From positions 1-14,099 of the forward strand of contig URTP01000039.1 in assembly GCA_900550835.1 (NCBI GenBank): a DNA stretch of 14,099 bases, given 5' to 3'. This DNA is from an uncultured Collinsella sp. GTDB taxonomy: Bacteria > Actinomycetota > Coriobacteriia > Coriobacteriales > Coriobacteriaceae. A program made the position numbers and the translations under genes. The notes under the pieces are model-generated. The model saw only the letters and a list, made by a program, of their open reading frames with translations. It ran no database searches and was not told where the DNA came from. Of the stretch, positions 5,323-13,161 are shown one piece after another; positions within the stretch are counted from its first letter, which is position 1; the number at the start of each line of letters is the position of its first letter.

Positions 5323-6456
5323 ATGTACATTTCCACACATCAGGCTCTGCTCGACTTTTGTCAGCGCGCCCGCGAGTTCGACGCGATTGCCGTCGATACC
5401 GAGTTTTTGCGCGAGCGCACGTTTCACCCGCGCCTGTGCTTGGTTCAGATTGCCCCCCCTGCCGAGAGCGTCGCGGTCGATCCTCTGGTGATCGACGACC
5501 TGTCTCCCTTGGCCGAACTCATGGCCGACGAGAGCGTGACCAAGGTATTTCACGCCTGCTCGCAGGATATGGAGGTTATGCTCCATACCGTGGGCGCGCT
5601 GCCGCGTCCCATTTTTGACACGCAGGTGGCCGCCGCCTTTTTGGGCGAGCGCCAGCAGATTTCCTACGGCGCGCTCGTGCAGACGTTTTGCGGTGTCTCA
5701 TTGCCCAAGACCGAGTCACTGACCGATTGGTCGCGCCGCCCGCTGACCGATAAGCAGATTGAGTACGCGATCGATGACGTCAAGTATCTGATCGTTGCCT
5801 ATACCGAGATGATGAGCCGTCTGCGCGAGCTGGGCCGCGTGGACTGGGTACTCGACGAGTTGCGCCCGCTGGCTGACGAGTCGCACTATCGCGCCGATCG
5901 CCACGAGGCGTTCCGCAAGGTCAAGCGCATCAATTCGTGCAGCCGTCACCAGCTGGGTATCGCGCGCGAGCTCGCCGCCTGGCGCGAGGACCGCGCCGAG
6001 CGCCGTAACATCCCGCGCAAGTGGGTCATGTCCGACGACACGCTGCTTGCGCTCGTTAAGCGCAATCCCGTCCGCGTTGAGGAGTTCCGTAGCATTCGCG
6101 GTACCGACCAGCTGGGGGAGCGCGACGTGGACGGTGCGCTCATGGCCATCAAGCGCGGCGCGAGCTGCCCGCACGATCGCCTGCCGCTCATGGTGCGCGG
6201 ACACCGTCAGATCTCGCCGGAGCTGGAGAGCGTGACGGACCTGATGTATGCGCTCATCCGCCTGGTTGCCGAGCGCTCGGGGGTGGCGACCTCGGTCATT
6301 GCCTCGCGCGATGACCTGGCCGATTACATCGAGCATCCTGAGCAAAGCCCCCTGCGCGAAGGCTGGCGTTTTGAGCTTGTGGGTTCGCGCCTGGACGATC
6401 TGCTTTCCGGCAATATGGGGCTCACCGTGAAGGACGGAAAGATTGAGTTGTTATAG
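5323..6456 (+). CDS. rnd: Ribonuclease D (3'-5' exoribonuclease)
   Basis: RNase D trims 3' ends of tRNA precursors and other structured RNAs in the cytoplasm using two metal ions. The product from ATG 5323 has 377 residues, the usual family length. The DEDDy exonuclease domain shows motif I DTEF (Asp25, Glu27), motif II Asp82 (HACSQD) and motif III YAIDD (Tyr148, Asp152). The HRDC domain follows at roughly 210-285 (SRHQLGIARELAAWRE, then IPRKWVMSDDTLLAL). GTG 5287 in the same frame would add 12 residues not expected for the family, so the ATG is preferred although its ribosome binding site is weak. The gene diverges from the lipid kinase and precedes the zinc protease by 64 nt. Confidence 0.95.
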   Translation: MYISTHQALLDFCQRAREFDAIAVDTEFLRERTFHPRLCLVQIAPPAESVAVDPLVIDDLSPLAELMADESVTKVFHACSQDMEVMLHTVGALPRPIFDTQVAAAFLGERQQISYGALVQTFCGVSLPKTESLTDWSRRPLTDKQIEYAIDDVKYLIVAYTEMMSRLRELGRVDWVLDELRPLADESHYRADRHEAFRKVKRINSCSRHQLGIARELAAWREDRAERRNIPRKWVMSDDTLLALVKRNPVRVEEFRSIRGTDQLGERDVDGALMAIKRGASCPHDRLPLMVRGHRQISPELESVTDLMYALIRLVAERSGVATSVIASRDDLADYIEHPEQSPLREGWRFELVGSRLDDLLSGNMGLTVKDGKIELL

Positions 6457-6486
6457 GGAAGCCTAGTCTGCTGAGTGGGTAGAATG

Positions 6487-6513
6487 CCTCCAACGTGTAA
6501 CTCGATTTGGAGG
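6487..6513 (+). promoter_or_regulatory. Hairpin covering the ribosome binding site of the zinc protease gene
   Basis: CCTCCAA (6487-6493) and TTGGAGG (6507-6513) are perfectly complementary across a 13-nt loop. The 3' arm contains GGAGG, the ribosome binding site 7 nt before ATG 6521. In RNA reading through from rnd the hairpin would hide the site. A possible -10 TAGAAT (6480-6485) would start RNA inside the 5' arm and avoid it. That promoter lacks a -35 and is weak. Confidence 0.5.
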
Positions 6514-6520
6514 AATTCGC

Positions 6521-7225
6521 ATGCCCTATTACTATGGATATGGCTTTGGCATCGACCCGCTGTACCTGCTGGTTGTTCTTGTCTGCACGGTGCTTGGCCT
6601 TGCTGCGCAGAGCTATATCAATTCGACGTACAAGACGTGGTCCAAGGTTCGCTCGGACGGCGACACGGGTGCCACGGTCGCTCGCCGCATGCTCGACGCC
6701 AACGGCTGCAATGCCGTGGGTATCAAGGGCGTCGCTGGTGAGCTTACCGACCATTACAACCCGCAGGACAATAACCTGTATCTGTCGGATTCCAACCGTT
6801 CGGGCGGCTCGGTCGCAAGCGTTGCTGTCGCTTGTCACGAGGCAGGCCATGCCGCGCAGCGTCAAAGCGGCTATGCCATGATGAAGGTACGTACCGCCCT
6901 CGTGCCGGTCGTCAACTTTACCCAGAACACCTGGACCATCGTGCTGCTCATGGGCCTGTTTATGAACATTGCGGGACTCACGACCATCGCGCTGATCTTC
7001 TTCTCGTTTAGCGTGCTGTTCCAGCTCGTTACGCTGCCGGTCGAGATTGATGCCAGCCGCCGCGCCGTGGCGTACATCGAGCAGTCGGGCATGAGCTCCA
7101 AGCAGGTCAACGGTGCCAAGAAGGTGCTGACGGCCGCCGCGCTTACCTATGTGGCTGCGGCGCTCACCTCGATTATTCAGCTGCTCTATCTTATGGCTCG
7201 CTACAACAGAAACTCCAACCGATAA
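6521..7225 (+). CDS. YugP-type membrane zinc metallopeptidase
   Basis: The 234-residue protein matches the neutral zinc metallopeptidase family typified by YugP, an integral membrane protein of unclear substrate. A membrane segment lies near residues 12-32. A soluble part follows, then HEAGH (106-110), the HExxH zinc site, and two hydrophobic segments (about 137-172). EIDAS (175-179) would give the third zinc ligand, Glu175. A last membrane helix lies near 202-226. TTGGAGG is 7 nt before the ATG. The gene follows rnd by 64 nt and is followed by a GC-rich hairpin. Its role (membrane protein quality control is often suggested) is not shown by the sequence. Confidence 0.9.
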   Translation: MPYYYGYGFGIDPLYLLVVLVCTVLGLAAQSYINSTYKTWSKVRSDGDTGATVARRMLDANGCNAVGIKGVAGELTDHYNPQDNNLYLSDSNRSGGSVASVAVACHEAGHAAQRQSGYAMMKVRTALVPVVNFTQNTWTIVLLMGLFMNIAGLTTIALIFFSFSVLFQLVTLPVEIDASRRAVAYIEQSGMSSKQVNGAKKVLTAAALTYVAAALTSIIQLLYLMARYNRNSNR

Positions 7226-7241
7226 CAAATTGGGTCGCTGG

Positions 7242-7271
7242 GCGCCGCGGGAATTTGTGTCCCCGCGGCGC
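7242..7271 (+). terminator. GC-rich hairpin between protease gene and xseA
   Basis: GCGCCGCGGG (7242-7251) and CCCGCGGCGC (7262-7271) form a perfect 10-bp stem with a 10-nt loop, 16 nt after the protease stop codon. No T-tract follows, so it may end transcription only partly, or stabilise the 3' end. A TACTAT hexamer (7274-7279) just after it is a weak -10 candidate for xseA. Confidence 0.5.
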
Positions 7272-7340
7272 TGTACTATGTGTTGGACTTGAATTTGCGC
7301 AGGGCCAGAGCCTTTGTGCACGATGACGAAAGGAGGCTGC

Positions 7341-8792
7341 GTGGCAGGCTGGAATCTAACCGGCAATAGCGTTTCCGCCGAGTTCGACGGTTCGGACGAG
7401 CAAGAGCGTAAAGAGCTCAGCGTGAGCCAGGCGGTAGAGATCGCCGCCGGTGCGCTCGATGCTATTCCGCAACTGACCGTCCTGGGCGAGGTCACGGGTT
7501 TCCGTGGTCCCAATGCCCGAAGCGGCCACTGCTACTTCCAGATTAAAGACGACTCGGCCGCCGTCGACTGCATCATCTGGAAGGGCGCCTATCTCAAGCG
7601 TACCTTCGATCTGCGTGACGGCATGCAGGTGAGCTTTAAGGGCAGCTTCAATCTCTATAAGGCCACGGGCCGCATGAGCTTTGTCGCTCGCTCGTTTTCG
7701 CTGGCGGGGGAGGGTCTGCTGCGTCAACAGGTGGCGCAGTTGGCCGAAAAGCTACGCCGCGAGGGACTGATGGACGAGTCCCGCAAACGCCGCATCCCGG
7801 TGTTTTGCTCACGCGTGGCGGTCGTCACCTCGCTTTCCGGTGCGGTAATCGACGACGTCAAGCGTACGCTGCGCCGTCGCAACCCGCTCGTCGAGCTTGT
7901 CTGCGTGGGCGCCAAGGTTCAAGGCGAGGGTGCGCCGGCCGAGCTCATTGATGGCTTGCGCCGCGCCGTTTCCATTACGCCGGCGCCCGACTGTATTTTG
8001 CTGGTGCGCGGCGGCGGCTCCTTTGAGGACCTCATGACCTTTAATGACGAGGAGCTTGCCCGCGCGGTGGCGGCTTGTCCTGTGCCCGTGGTGACTGGCA
8101 TTGGCCATGAGCCCGATACCTCGATTTGCGACATGGTGAGCGACCGACGCGCCTCCACGCCCACGGCGGCGGCAGAATCGGTGGCGCCGGCTATGACGGA
8201 GTTGGCCGATGTGCTCGAGGCGCGCCATCAGCGTCTGGGTGCCGCGATGGCATCGATGATTGGGTCGGCCCAGGTCGACCTGGAGATGCTCGATCAGCGC
8301 GGTCGCCGTGCCTGGGATACCTATACGGCTCGCTTGGGTGATGCGCTCGATGCCGCTGCGTGTCGCCCGTGCCTCAACGACCCCACATTTATGGTCGAGC
8401 GTCGCGAATCGGAGCTTGCGCTGACTGCCGATCGCCTGTCGGGCGCCATAGTACGCTCGGTCGGGACATTCCGCTCCAACTTTGAGCGCTTGCCCGAGCG
8501 TCTGATTACAAGCACCTCGGGGCTCGATGGTAAGCGCCATGCGCTCACGCTTGCGAGTTCCCGCCTAGAGCATCAAGGGCGCACGATGCTCAGCAAGCCA
8601 GCGTCCGACCTGAGCCGTGCGGCAGCGTCGCTCGATGCCCTGTCGCCGCTCAAAGTGCTTGCTCGCGGCTATTCCATCGCGTACAGCGATGATGGTGTGG
8701 CTACGAGTGCCAAGACCTTTAAGCCTGGCGACGCCATTCGCGTGCGCATGGCAGACGGCAACGTGGCAGCAACGGTCGATACGGTCGAGTAG
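7341..8792 (+). CDS. xseA: Exodeoxyribonuclease VII large subunit
   Basis: The large, catalytic subunit of exonuclease VII degrades single-stranded DNA from both ends and works with several small subunits. GTG 7341 is taken as start because AGGAGG (7331-7336) lies 4 nt before it; ATG 7323 would place that site inside the gene. This gives 483 residues. The order is an N-terminal OB-fold (about 28-122, LGEVTGFRGPNARSGHCYFQIKD), then the catalytic domain with RGGGSFEDLMTFNDEELARAV (about 223-243) and GIGHEPDTSICDMVSDRRASTPTAAAE (about 253-279). A long, probably coiled-coil stretch follows, and the C-terminal LSPLKVLARGYSI closes the protein. xseB follows after 42 nt, as usual. Confidence 0.96.
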   Translation: MAGWNLTGNSVSAEFDGSDEQERKELSVSQAVEIAAGALDAIPQLTVLGEVTGFRGPNARSGHCYFQIKDDSAAVDCIIWKGAYLKRTFDLRDGMQVSFKGSFNLYKATGRMSFVARSFSLAGEGLLRQQVAQLAEKLRREGLMDESRKRRIPVFCSRVAVVTSLSGAVIDDVKRTLRRRNPLVELVCVGAKVQGEGAPAELIDGLRRAVSITPAPDCILLVRGGGSFEDLMTFNDEELARAVAACPVPVVTGIGHEPDTSICDMVSDRRASTPTAAAESVAPAMTELADVLEARHQRLGAAMASMIGSAQVDLEMLDQRGRRAWDTYTARLGDALDAAACRPCLNDPTFMVERRESELALTADRLSGAIVRSVGTFRSNFERLPERLITSTSGLDGKRHALTLASSRLEHQGRTMLSKPASDLSRAAASLDALSPLKVLARGYSIAYSDDGVATSAKTFKPGDAIRVRMADGNVAATVDTVE

Positions 8793-8834
8793 ACCGCGTT
8801 TCGCAGTGATAGACCCTTAGGAAAGGAAACAGAT

Positions 8835-9101
8835 ATGGCAGAGAAGACCCCGGTCGAGCAGCTTACGTACAAGCAGGCCTCGCAGGAGCTGGAGCTCATC
8901 ATCCGCAGCCTGGAGTCGGGCGATATGGAGCTTGAGGAGTCGCTCGAGAGCTACACCCGCGGCGTCGAGCTCCTCAAAAGCCTGCGCACCCGCCTGTCCG
9001 ATGCCGAGCAGAAGGTCTCGGTGCTCCTTAAGGACGTCGACGGCAACGACGTGCTCGCCGACGGCGAGGCCGCCAACACCGATGATAACCTTTCGTTCTA
9101 A
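8835..9101 (+). CDS. xseB: Exodeoxyribonuclease VII small subunit
   Basis: This 88-residue helical protein binds the C-terminal stalk of XseA and is needed for exonuclease VII activity. The family pattern is clear: LTYKQASQELELIIRSLESG, then ELEESLESYTRGVELLKSLR and a short acidic tail that is variable in the family. GGAAAGGAAAC precedes the ATG. It is encoded 42 nt after xseA on the same strand, so the subunits are probably co-transcribed. Confidence 0.95.
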   Translation: MAEKTPVEQLTYKQASQELELIIRSLESGDMELEESLESYTRGVELLKSLRTRLSDAEQKVSVLLKDVDGNDVLADGEAANTDDNLSF

Positions 9102-9108
9102 GCATCTC

Positions 9109-9131
9109 GACCAAATATAATTACCTTGGTC
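9109..9131 (+). promoter_or_regulatory. Candidate promoter of the HIT gene within a small dyad
   Basis: A consensus TATAAT (9116-9121) stands out in the 49-nt gap between xseB and the HIT gene. It lies inside the inverted repeat GACCAA (9109-9114)/TTGGTC (9126-9131). Transcription would begin near 9128, leaving about 23 nt with AAGAAAGGAA as the ribosome binding site. The -35 (TTCGTT, within the xseB 3' end) is poor. Confidence 0.45.
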
Positions 9132-9150
9132 TGTAAGAAAGGAACCAGCT

Positions 9151-9486
9151 ATGTGCGATTGCATCTTCTGTAAAATTGCCAACCACGAGATCCCCTCGAC
9201 CGTTGTCTATGAGGACGACCAGGTCATCGCCTTCGACGACCTCAACCCGCAGGCGCCGGTCCACACGCTCGTGATCCCTAAGAAGCACTACAGCGACATC
9301 GCCGACAACGTACCCGCCGAGACCATGGGCGCCATAGCTCACGCCATCCAGGAGGTCGCCAAGGCCAAGGGTCTGGAGGACGGTTTCCGCGTCATCTCCA
9401 ACAAGGGCGTCAACGCCGGCCAGACCGTCATGCACTTCCACATGCACGTCCTCGGCGGCAAAAACCTGGGCGAGAACCTCATCTGA
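9151..9486 (+). CDS. HIT-family nucleotide hydrolase (HinT-like)
   Basis: Histidine-triad proteins of this branch hydrolyse nucleoside phosphoramidates or aminoacyl-adenylates in the cytoplasm. The 111-residue product has the family's typical length. The N-terminal CDCIFCKI carries the two Cys of a zinc site. The HIT motif HFHMHVLGG (95-103) provides His95, His97 and catalytic His99. NPQAPVHTLVIPKKH is the usual central segment. It follows xseB by 49 nt with its own possible promoter. No terminator is seen before the LysR gene 41 nt downstream, so some read-through is possible. Confidence 0.94.
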   Translation: MCDCIFCKIANHEIPSTVVYEDDQVIAFDDLNPQAPVHTLVIPKKHYSDIADNVPAETMGAIAHAIQEVAKAKGLEDGFRVISNKGVNAGQTVMHFHMHVLGGKNLGENLI

Positions 9487-9527
9487 GGGCGCTTGGCCCG
9501 TCGACTTGGCTGCCTTTGGAGTAATCT

Positions 9528-10418
9528 ATGCAGCTTTCTCAACTCGAATACCTTCAAGCGGTAGCGAACTATGGCGGCGTGCGCAAAGCAGCTCGCGCCG
9601 TTCATGTGAGTCCGCAGGCCGTTTCGTCGGCAATCAAAAAGCTGGAATCTGAGTATCAGATTGTTTTGCTCGACCGATCGGCGGGGGAGGCTGTTTTGTC
9701 TCCGGCGGGCAGAGAATTTGCGCGTCGTGCGCGCGTGATCCTGGCACAAGTCGACGATCTCAAAAAGTACGCTCAATCGAGGGGCGACGGCGTTTCGCCC
9801 GATGGCCACTTTCGTCTTTACGCCCCCTGCCTTCATGGGCGGGGGCGCCTTTTTGCCGAAAGCTGGTATGACTCGTTTGAACGCTCGCACCCTCAGATTC
9901 ACCTTGATGTGTGGCATCAGCCAACGGCCACATGCTTTGAATCACTTGTGCTTGGCATTTCGGATGCGGCTATCTCATTCGAGGAACCACGGGACAGCGT
10001 CCTTTCTTCAAAATATTTGGGTGAAAAGGAGCTCAAGGTTCTTTCATGCCCAGCGGGTCATCAATCTGTGGGCGCCATGACCATTCGCGAGTTACTGGGC
10101 GGCAGGCTCGCTGTTCCCATTAATTTGTCACCCTGTCTCAATGCAATCAATCAATGTCCCGAAGCCCAGCTGGTTAATTTCCGCTTCCGTGATGTCGAAT
10201 ACGGAAACAAGGCGCAGGCTGAGTTTCTTCAAGCCGGGGGATTGATATTGAGTTTTTCTGGGTCCTCTCTTGCGTCGGATGGATCAGAAGTGAGTGAGTG
10301 CTCAATTGAAGGTTCGCGTGATGTAGCCTTGCCCATCTACTTTTGCTATCGACAAAATGCCTGGACTGATCGACACCAGACGGTTTTTCTGCACCTATTG
10401 CGTCATCTTGCTTCGTGA
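9528..10418 (+). CDS. LysR-family transcriptional regulator
   Basis: The 296-residue protein has the LysR layout. A winged helix-turn-helix lies at residues 1-62 (LSQLEYLQAVANYGGVRKAA, then VSPQAVSSAIKKLE and the turn SPAGREF). A linker helix follows, and then an effector-binding domain of about 90-290. TTTGGAG lies 6 nt before the ATG. It precedes an MFS transporter gene on the same strand by 119 nt, so that gene is a natural target. The classical divergent arrangement is absent. The DNA is more A/T-rich in codon third positions than the genes to its left, possibly a sign of acquisition. The ligand is unknown. The effector domain is only distantly family-like to my eye. Confidence 0.9.
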   Translation: MQLSQLEYLQAVANYGGVRKAARAVHVSPQAVSSAIKKLESEYQIVLLDRSAGEAVLSPAGREFARRARVILAQVDDLKKYAQSRGDGVSPDGHFRLYAPCLHGRGRLFAESWYDSFERSHPQIHLDVWHQPTATCFESLVLGISDAAISFEEPRDSVLSSKYLGEKELKVLSCPAGHQSVGAMTIRELLGGRLAVPINLSPCLNAINQCPEAQLVNFRFRDVEYGNKAQAEFLQAGGLILSFSGSSLASDGSEVSECSIEGSRDVALPIYFCYRQNAWTDRHQTVFLHLLRHLAS

Positions 10419-10433
10419 GATTAATTGGCTTCG

Positions 10434-10458
10434 AGGCATCAAGTGATTATTGACGCCT
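10434..10458. promoter_or_regulatory. Inverted repeat between LysR and MFS genes
   Basis: AGGCATCAA (10434-10442) and TTGACGCCT (10450-10458) pair at 8 of 9 positions around a 7-nt AT-rich centre. It may be a LysR-type operator, although it is not a strict T-N11-A site, or the 3' hairpin of the regulator gene. No T-tract follows. The rest of the 119-nt gap shows no convincing promoter. Confidence 0.35.
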
Positions 10459-10537
10459 TGTAACACATAGCTGACAGCTTTGCCCTCATGCTTTTCCAAG
10501 ATTCCGATTTAGATTGCTGACTCTTGGAGGGTGGAGC

Positions 10538-11698
10538 ATGAAAAACCGTACGGTTTTGCTTTATATGACGTTCGTTTTTCTGTCGAACTTCAGCACCATC
10601 TTGTATTTTCTAACTGTCTACCTTGAGTTCGTCGGACTTTCGATGGTATCGATTTCTAGCATGATGATTGCATATCAAGTGAGCAAGTTCATCCTTGAAG
10701 TTCCCACTGGCTATATTGCTGATAGGTTTGGACGAAAGACAAGCGGTCTCGTTGGCGTCGTGGGAATGCTTGGATACTACGCCGCCCTGCTTCTCGTCCG
10801 TTCTCCCCTGCTTTTAATCGGTGCGTTCGCTCTCAAGGGTTTTGCCGTTGCGTGTGTGAGCGGATCCATCGAAGCGATTTACATTGACAGCGTCTCTCAG
10901 GACCAGCTCGTAAGACTTAATGTCGTTGAGCGATTTGTTTTCTATGCCTCTTATGCCATCTCCGCTTGCGTGGGCGGTTTCATTTCGTCCGTCGGTGCAT
11001 ATCTCATTGGTCTTTCGGCAGATATCATCGCAATGGTGTTGACGTTGGTTGTCGTTGTCTGCATTCCTGAAATGCGAAGAGGGGGCACTGCGACGACACC
11101 TGAACATGGGATTAGCCCGAAGATGATCGGTACCGCTATTACGGGTAATGGCATTCTTCGTTCAGCGTTCATCATGGACTGTTCTCAGGCATTTGCTTTT
11201 GTCGCCCTGGAAGACTTTTTCTCACTGCTGCTTGCGGGTCGCGGAATGAATGCCGTCGCTTCGGGTGTGACCATTGCGGTCCAGCTCCTTGCCTCGGCCT
11301 CCATGGGACTTATTGTGCCCTGTGCGATTGCTCATGTCGACAAGGGCCGCTTTGCGCGTATTTGCGGCATCGTTCGCTTAGTATTGACAGCTTTGTTTTT
11401 GATCCCCCTTACTCCGGCTAATTTGCTGCCCGTGTTCTATGTGCTGCAGACGGTTGCGTACTCGTTATTTGCTCCAATTAAATACTCAATTTTTCAAAAG
11501 GCAGCCGATTCTTCGATGCGCTGTTCACTGATTTCGGTTCAAAGCCAGATGGTGGCGGTGGGTGCCGTTCTTTTCTATCTGCTCAACGCTGTGTTGAGTA
11601 GCGTTGCGGGCATTCGAGTCGTATTGCTTGTCGCGCTCGGGATTTCTTCCCTTGTGTATATCCCCGCGCTATTTCGTCTTACACGCCAAAGGTCATGA
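10538..11698 (+). CDS. MFS transporter (efflux-type)
   Basis: The 386-residue protein is a 12-helix major facilitator. ATG 10538 is chosen since GGAGG lies 8 nt upstream; an in-frame TTG 24 nt earlier would place that site inside the gene. The loop between helices 2 and 3 holds FILEVPTGYIADRFGRK, a clear MFS motif A with the EVPTG form common in uncharacterised drug- or metabolite-exporter-like members. Hydrophobic segments alternate with short basic loops to the C-terminal FRLTRQRS. The preceding LysR gene probably controls it. Like that gene it has more A/T-ending codons than the neighbouring loci. A stem-loop terminator follows 33 nt downstream. The substrate cannot be predicted. Confidence 0.92.
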   Translation: MKNRTVLLYMTFVFLSNFSTILYFLTVYLEFVGLSMVSISSMMIAYQVSKFILEVPTGYIADRFGRKTSGLVGVVGMLGYYAALLLVRSPLLLIGAFALKGFAVACVSGSIEAIYIDSVSQDQLVRLNVVERFVFYASYAISACVGGFISSVGAYLIGLSADIIAMVLTLVVVVCIPEMRRGGTATTPEHGISPKMIGTAITGNGILRSAFIMDCSQAFAFVALEDFFSLLLAGRGMNAVASGVTIAVQLLASASMGLIVPCAIAHVDKGRFARICGIVRLVLTALFLIPLTPANLLPVFYVLQTVAYSLFAPIKYSIFQKAADSSMRCSLISVQSQMVAVGAVLFYLLNAVLSSVAGIRVVLLVALGISSLVYIPALFRLTRQRS

Positions 11699-11731
11699 GT
11701 ATTTGGGCGCCGATAACTTATATATCAACGC

Positions 11732-11765
11732 AATAAACCCGAGCGCGAGGGCGTTTGGGTTTATT
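11732..11765 (+). terminator. Stem-loop terminator after the MFS gene
   Basis: A 15-bp stem (11732-11746 with 11751-11765, two G-U pairs) closes a GAGG loop. The 3' arm is T-rich (GTTTGGGTTTATT) and continues ATT, so the U-tract lies partly inside the stem. It may work in both directions, because the left arm begins AATAAA. It separates the LysR/MFS pair from the acetate kinase genes. Confidence 0.7.
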
Positions 11766-11818
11766 ATTGAAGCGTATGTAACCTGGCGGCGCCACACCGC
11801 CTGTTAGTAGGGAGACAC

Positions 11819-12997
11819 ATGAACGTTCTGGTCGTCAACGCAGGATCTTCGACCCTTAAGTATCAGGTCATCGATACCAAGTCCCACAAGGTGTCCGCAA
11901 AGGGCTCCTGCGAGCGCGTCTGCTTTACCGGCGGCACCTTCACCCACGCTGCCAACGGCTCCAAGAAGGTGACCGAGAACATCGAGTTCCCCGACCACAA
12001 GGTCGCCATCGAGGTCGTCCTGAAGGACCTTGAGGCCAACGGCGTCAAGATCGAGGGTATCGGCCACCGTATCGTTCAGGGCGGTTGGTACTTCGGTGAT
12101 TCCTCCCTCGTCGACGAGGACGTCCTCGCCAAGATCCGCGAGGTCGCTCCGCTCGCCCCGCTGCACAACAACCCCGAGGCCAACGTTATCGAGTACTGCC
12201 TGGAGCAGTATCCCGACCTGCCCAACGTCACGGTTTACGACACCGCTTTCCACTTCAACATGCCCGAGGTCGCCAAGACTTACGCCCTGCCCAAGGACGT
12301 CTGCGACAAGCTGCACATCCGTAAGTACGGCGCCCACGGCACCAGCTACCGTTACATCTCCAAGAAGGTCGCCGAGATGACCAACGGCGAGGCCCGCAAG
12401 GTCGTCGTGTGCCATATCGGCTCCGGCGCTTCCCTGTGCGCCATCGAGGACGGCAAGTGCATGGACACCACCATGGGCTTGACGCCGCTCGACGGCGTTA
12501 TGATGGGCACCCGCTGCGGCTCCATCGACCCGGCTACCGTGTGCTACCTGCAGCGCGAGGGCGGCTACACCTTCGACGAGGTCGACGAGATGATGAACAA
12601 GAAGTCCGGCCTTTTGGCTGTGACCGGCGGCAAGACCAACGACTGCCGCAACGTCGAGGAGCTCGCCGCCGCCGGTGACCCCGAGGCCCAGCTTGCCTTC
12701 GATATGTTCGTCTACAAGATTGCCGCCAAGGCTGCCGAGATGGCCACTTCTATGTGCGGTATGGACACCCTGGTCTTTACCGCCGGCATCGGCGAGCACG
12801 CTCCGGCCGTCCGCGCCGGCGTTGCCGACCGTCTGGCCTTTATGGGCGTCAAGATGGATCATGCCCGCAACGCCCTGCGTGGTGACGGCGCTTGGCGCCT
12901 GTCTGCCAAGGATTCCAAGGTTAAGATTTTCGTTATCCCCACGGACGAGGAGTTCATGATCGCTTCCGACGTCGAGCGCATCGTCAACGGCAAGTAA
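11819..12997 (+). CDS. ackA: Acetate kinase, first copy (divergent motifs)
   Basis: Acetate kinase interconverts acetyl phosphate plus ADP and acetate plus ATP, the final ATP-yielding step of acetate fermentation. The 392-residue product has the family length and the ASKHA-fold signatures NAGSSTLKY (7-15), GHRIVQGG (82-89), LAPLHN (112-117), DTAFH (141-145), GTRCGSIDPA (230-239), AGIGEH (322-327) and IPTDEE (373-378). Key residues Asn7, Arg84, His116, Asp141, His173 and Arg232 are present. Departures from the canonical family are VVHGG to IVQGG, FHGTSH to AHGTSY (Tyr177), HLGNGAS to HIGSGAS and SGDIDP to CGSIDP. Almost uniform C/G-ending codons suggest high expression. AGGGAG precedes the ATG, and a strong terminator follows. 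No pta gene is adjacent in the window. Another acyl-kinase specificity is possible. Confidence 0.9.
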   Translation: MNVLVVNAGSSTLKYQVIDTKSHKVSAKGSCERVCFTGGTFTHAANGSKKVTENIEFPDHKVAIEVVLKDLEANGVKIEGIGHRIVQGGWYFGDSSLVDEDVLAKIREVAPLAPLHNNPEANVIEYCLEQYPDLPNVTVYDTAFHFNMPEVAKTYALPKDVCDKLHIRKYGAHGTSYRYISKKVAEMTNGEARKVVVCHIGSGASLCAIEDGKCMDTTMGLTPLDGVMMGTRCGSIDPATVCYLQREGGYTFDEVDEMMNKKSGLLAVTGGKTNDCRNVEELAAAGDPEAQLAFDMFVYKIAAKAAEMATSMCGMDTLVFTAGIGEHAPAVRAGVADRLAFMGVKMDHARNALRGDGAWRLSAKDSKVKIFVIPTDEEFMIASDVERIVNGK

Positions 12998-13008
12998 TTG
13001 CAAAAGGG

Positions 13009-13047
13009 GAGGGGCTGGACGACCGAGCGCCGTTCGGCCCCTCTTTT
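13009..13047 (+). terminator. Intrinsic terminator after the first acetate kinase gene
   Basis: GAGGGGCTGGACG (13009-13021) pairs fully with CGTTCGGCCCCTC (13031-13043), 13 bp including two G-U pairs, around a 9-nt loop. TTTT follows. The stem can be lengthened by CAAAAG/CTTTTG flanks. It starts 11 nt after the stop codon, so the second kinase gene probably depends on its own promoter. Confidence 0.92.
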
Positions 13048-13077
13048 GTGCTCGTTGGGCGATATGCCTGATAGGTA

Positions 13078-13106
13078 TTTATTAAGTTGTGATAACTTTT
13101 TATTAA
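13078..13106 (+). promoter_or_regulatory. AT-rich promoter/operator region of the second acetate kinase gene
   Basis: TTTATTAA occurs twice (13078-13085 and 13099-13106), starting 21 bp apart, around the dyad AAGTT-GTGAT-AACTT (13084-13098). TATTAA at 13101-13106 could be the -10, with the first repeat overlapping the -35 position at 17-bp spacing. The DNA is strikingly AT-rich between GC-rich flanks. A regulator bound at the repeats would compete with or assist RNA polymerase. Confidence 0.4.
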
Positions 13107-13161
13107 CATGCGGCCGCCTTAAGGGGTCTGCGCCGACCGTATCGCACTGCAAAGGAGTCTC

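Noticed and set aside
11804..13003. 399-codon minus-strand frame opposite the first acetate kinase gene
   Set aside because: An antisense by-product of strong C/G third-position bias. The product has no recognisable domain, while the plus-strand frame has full acetokinase motifs.
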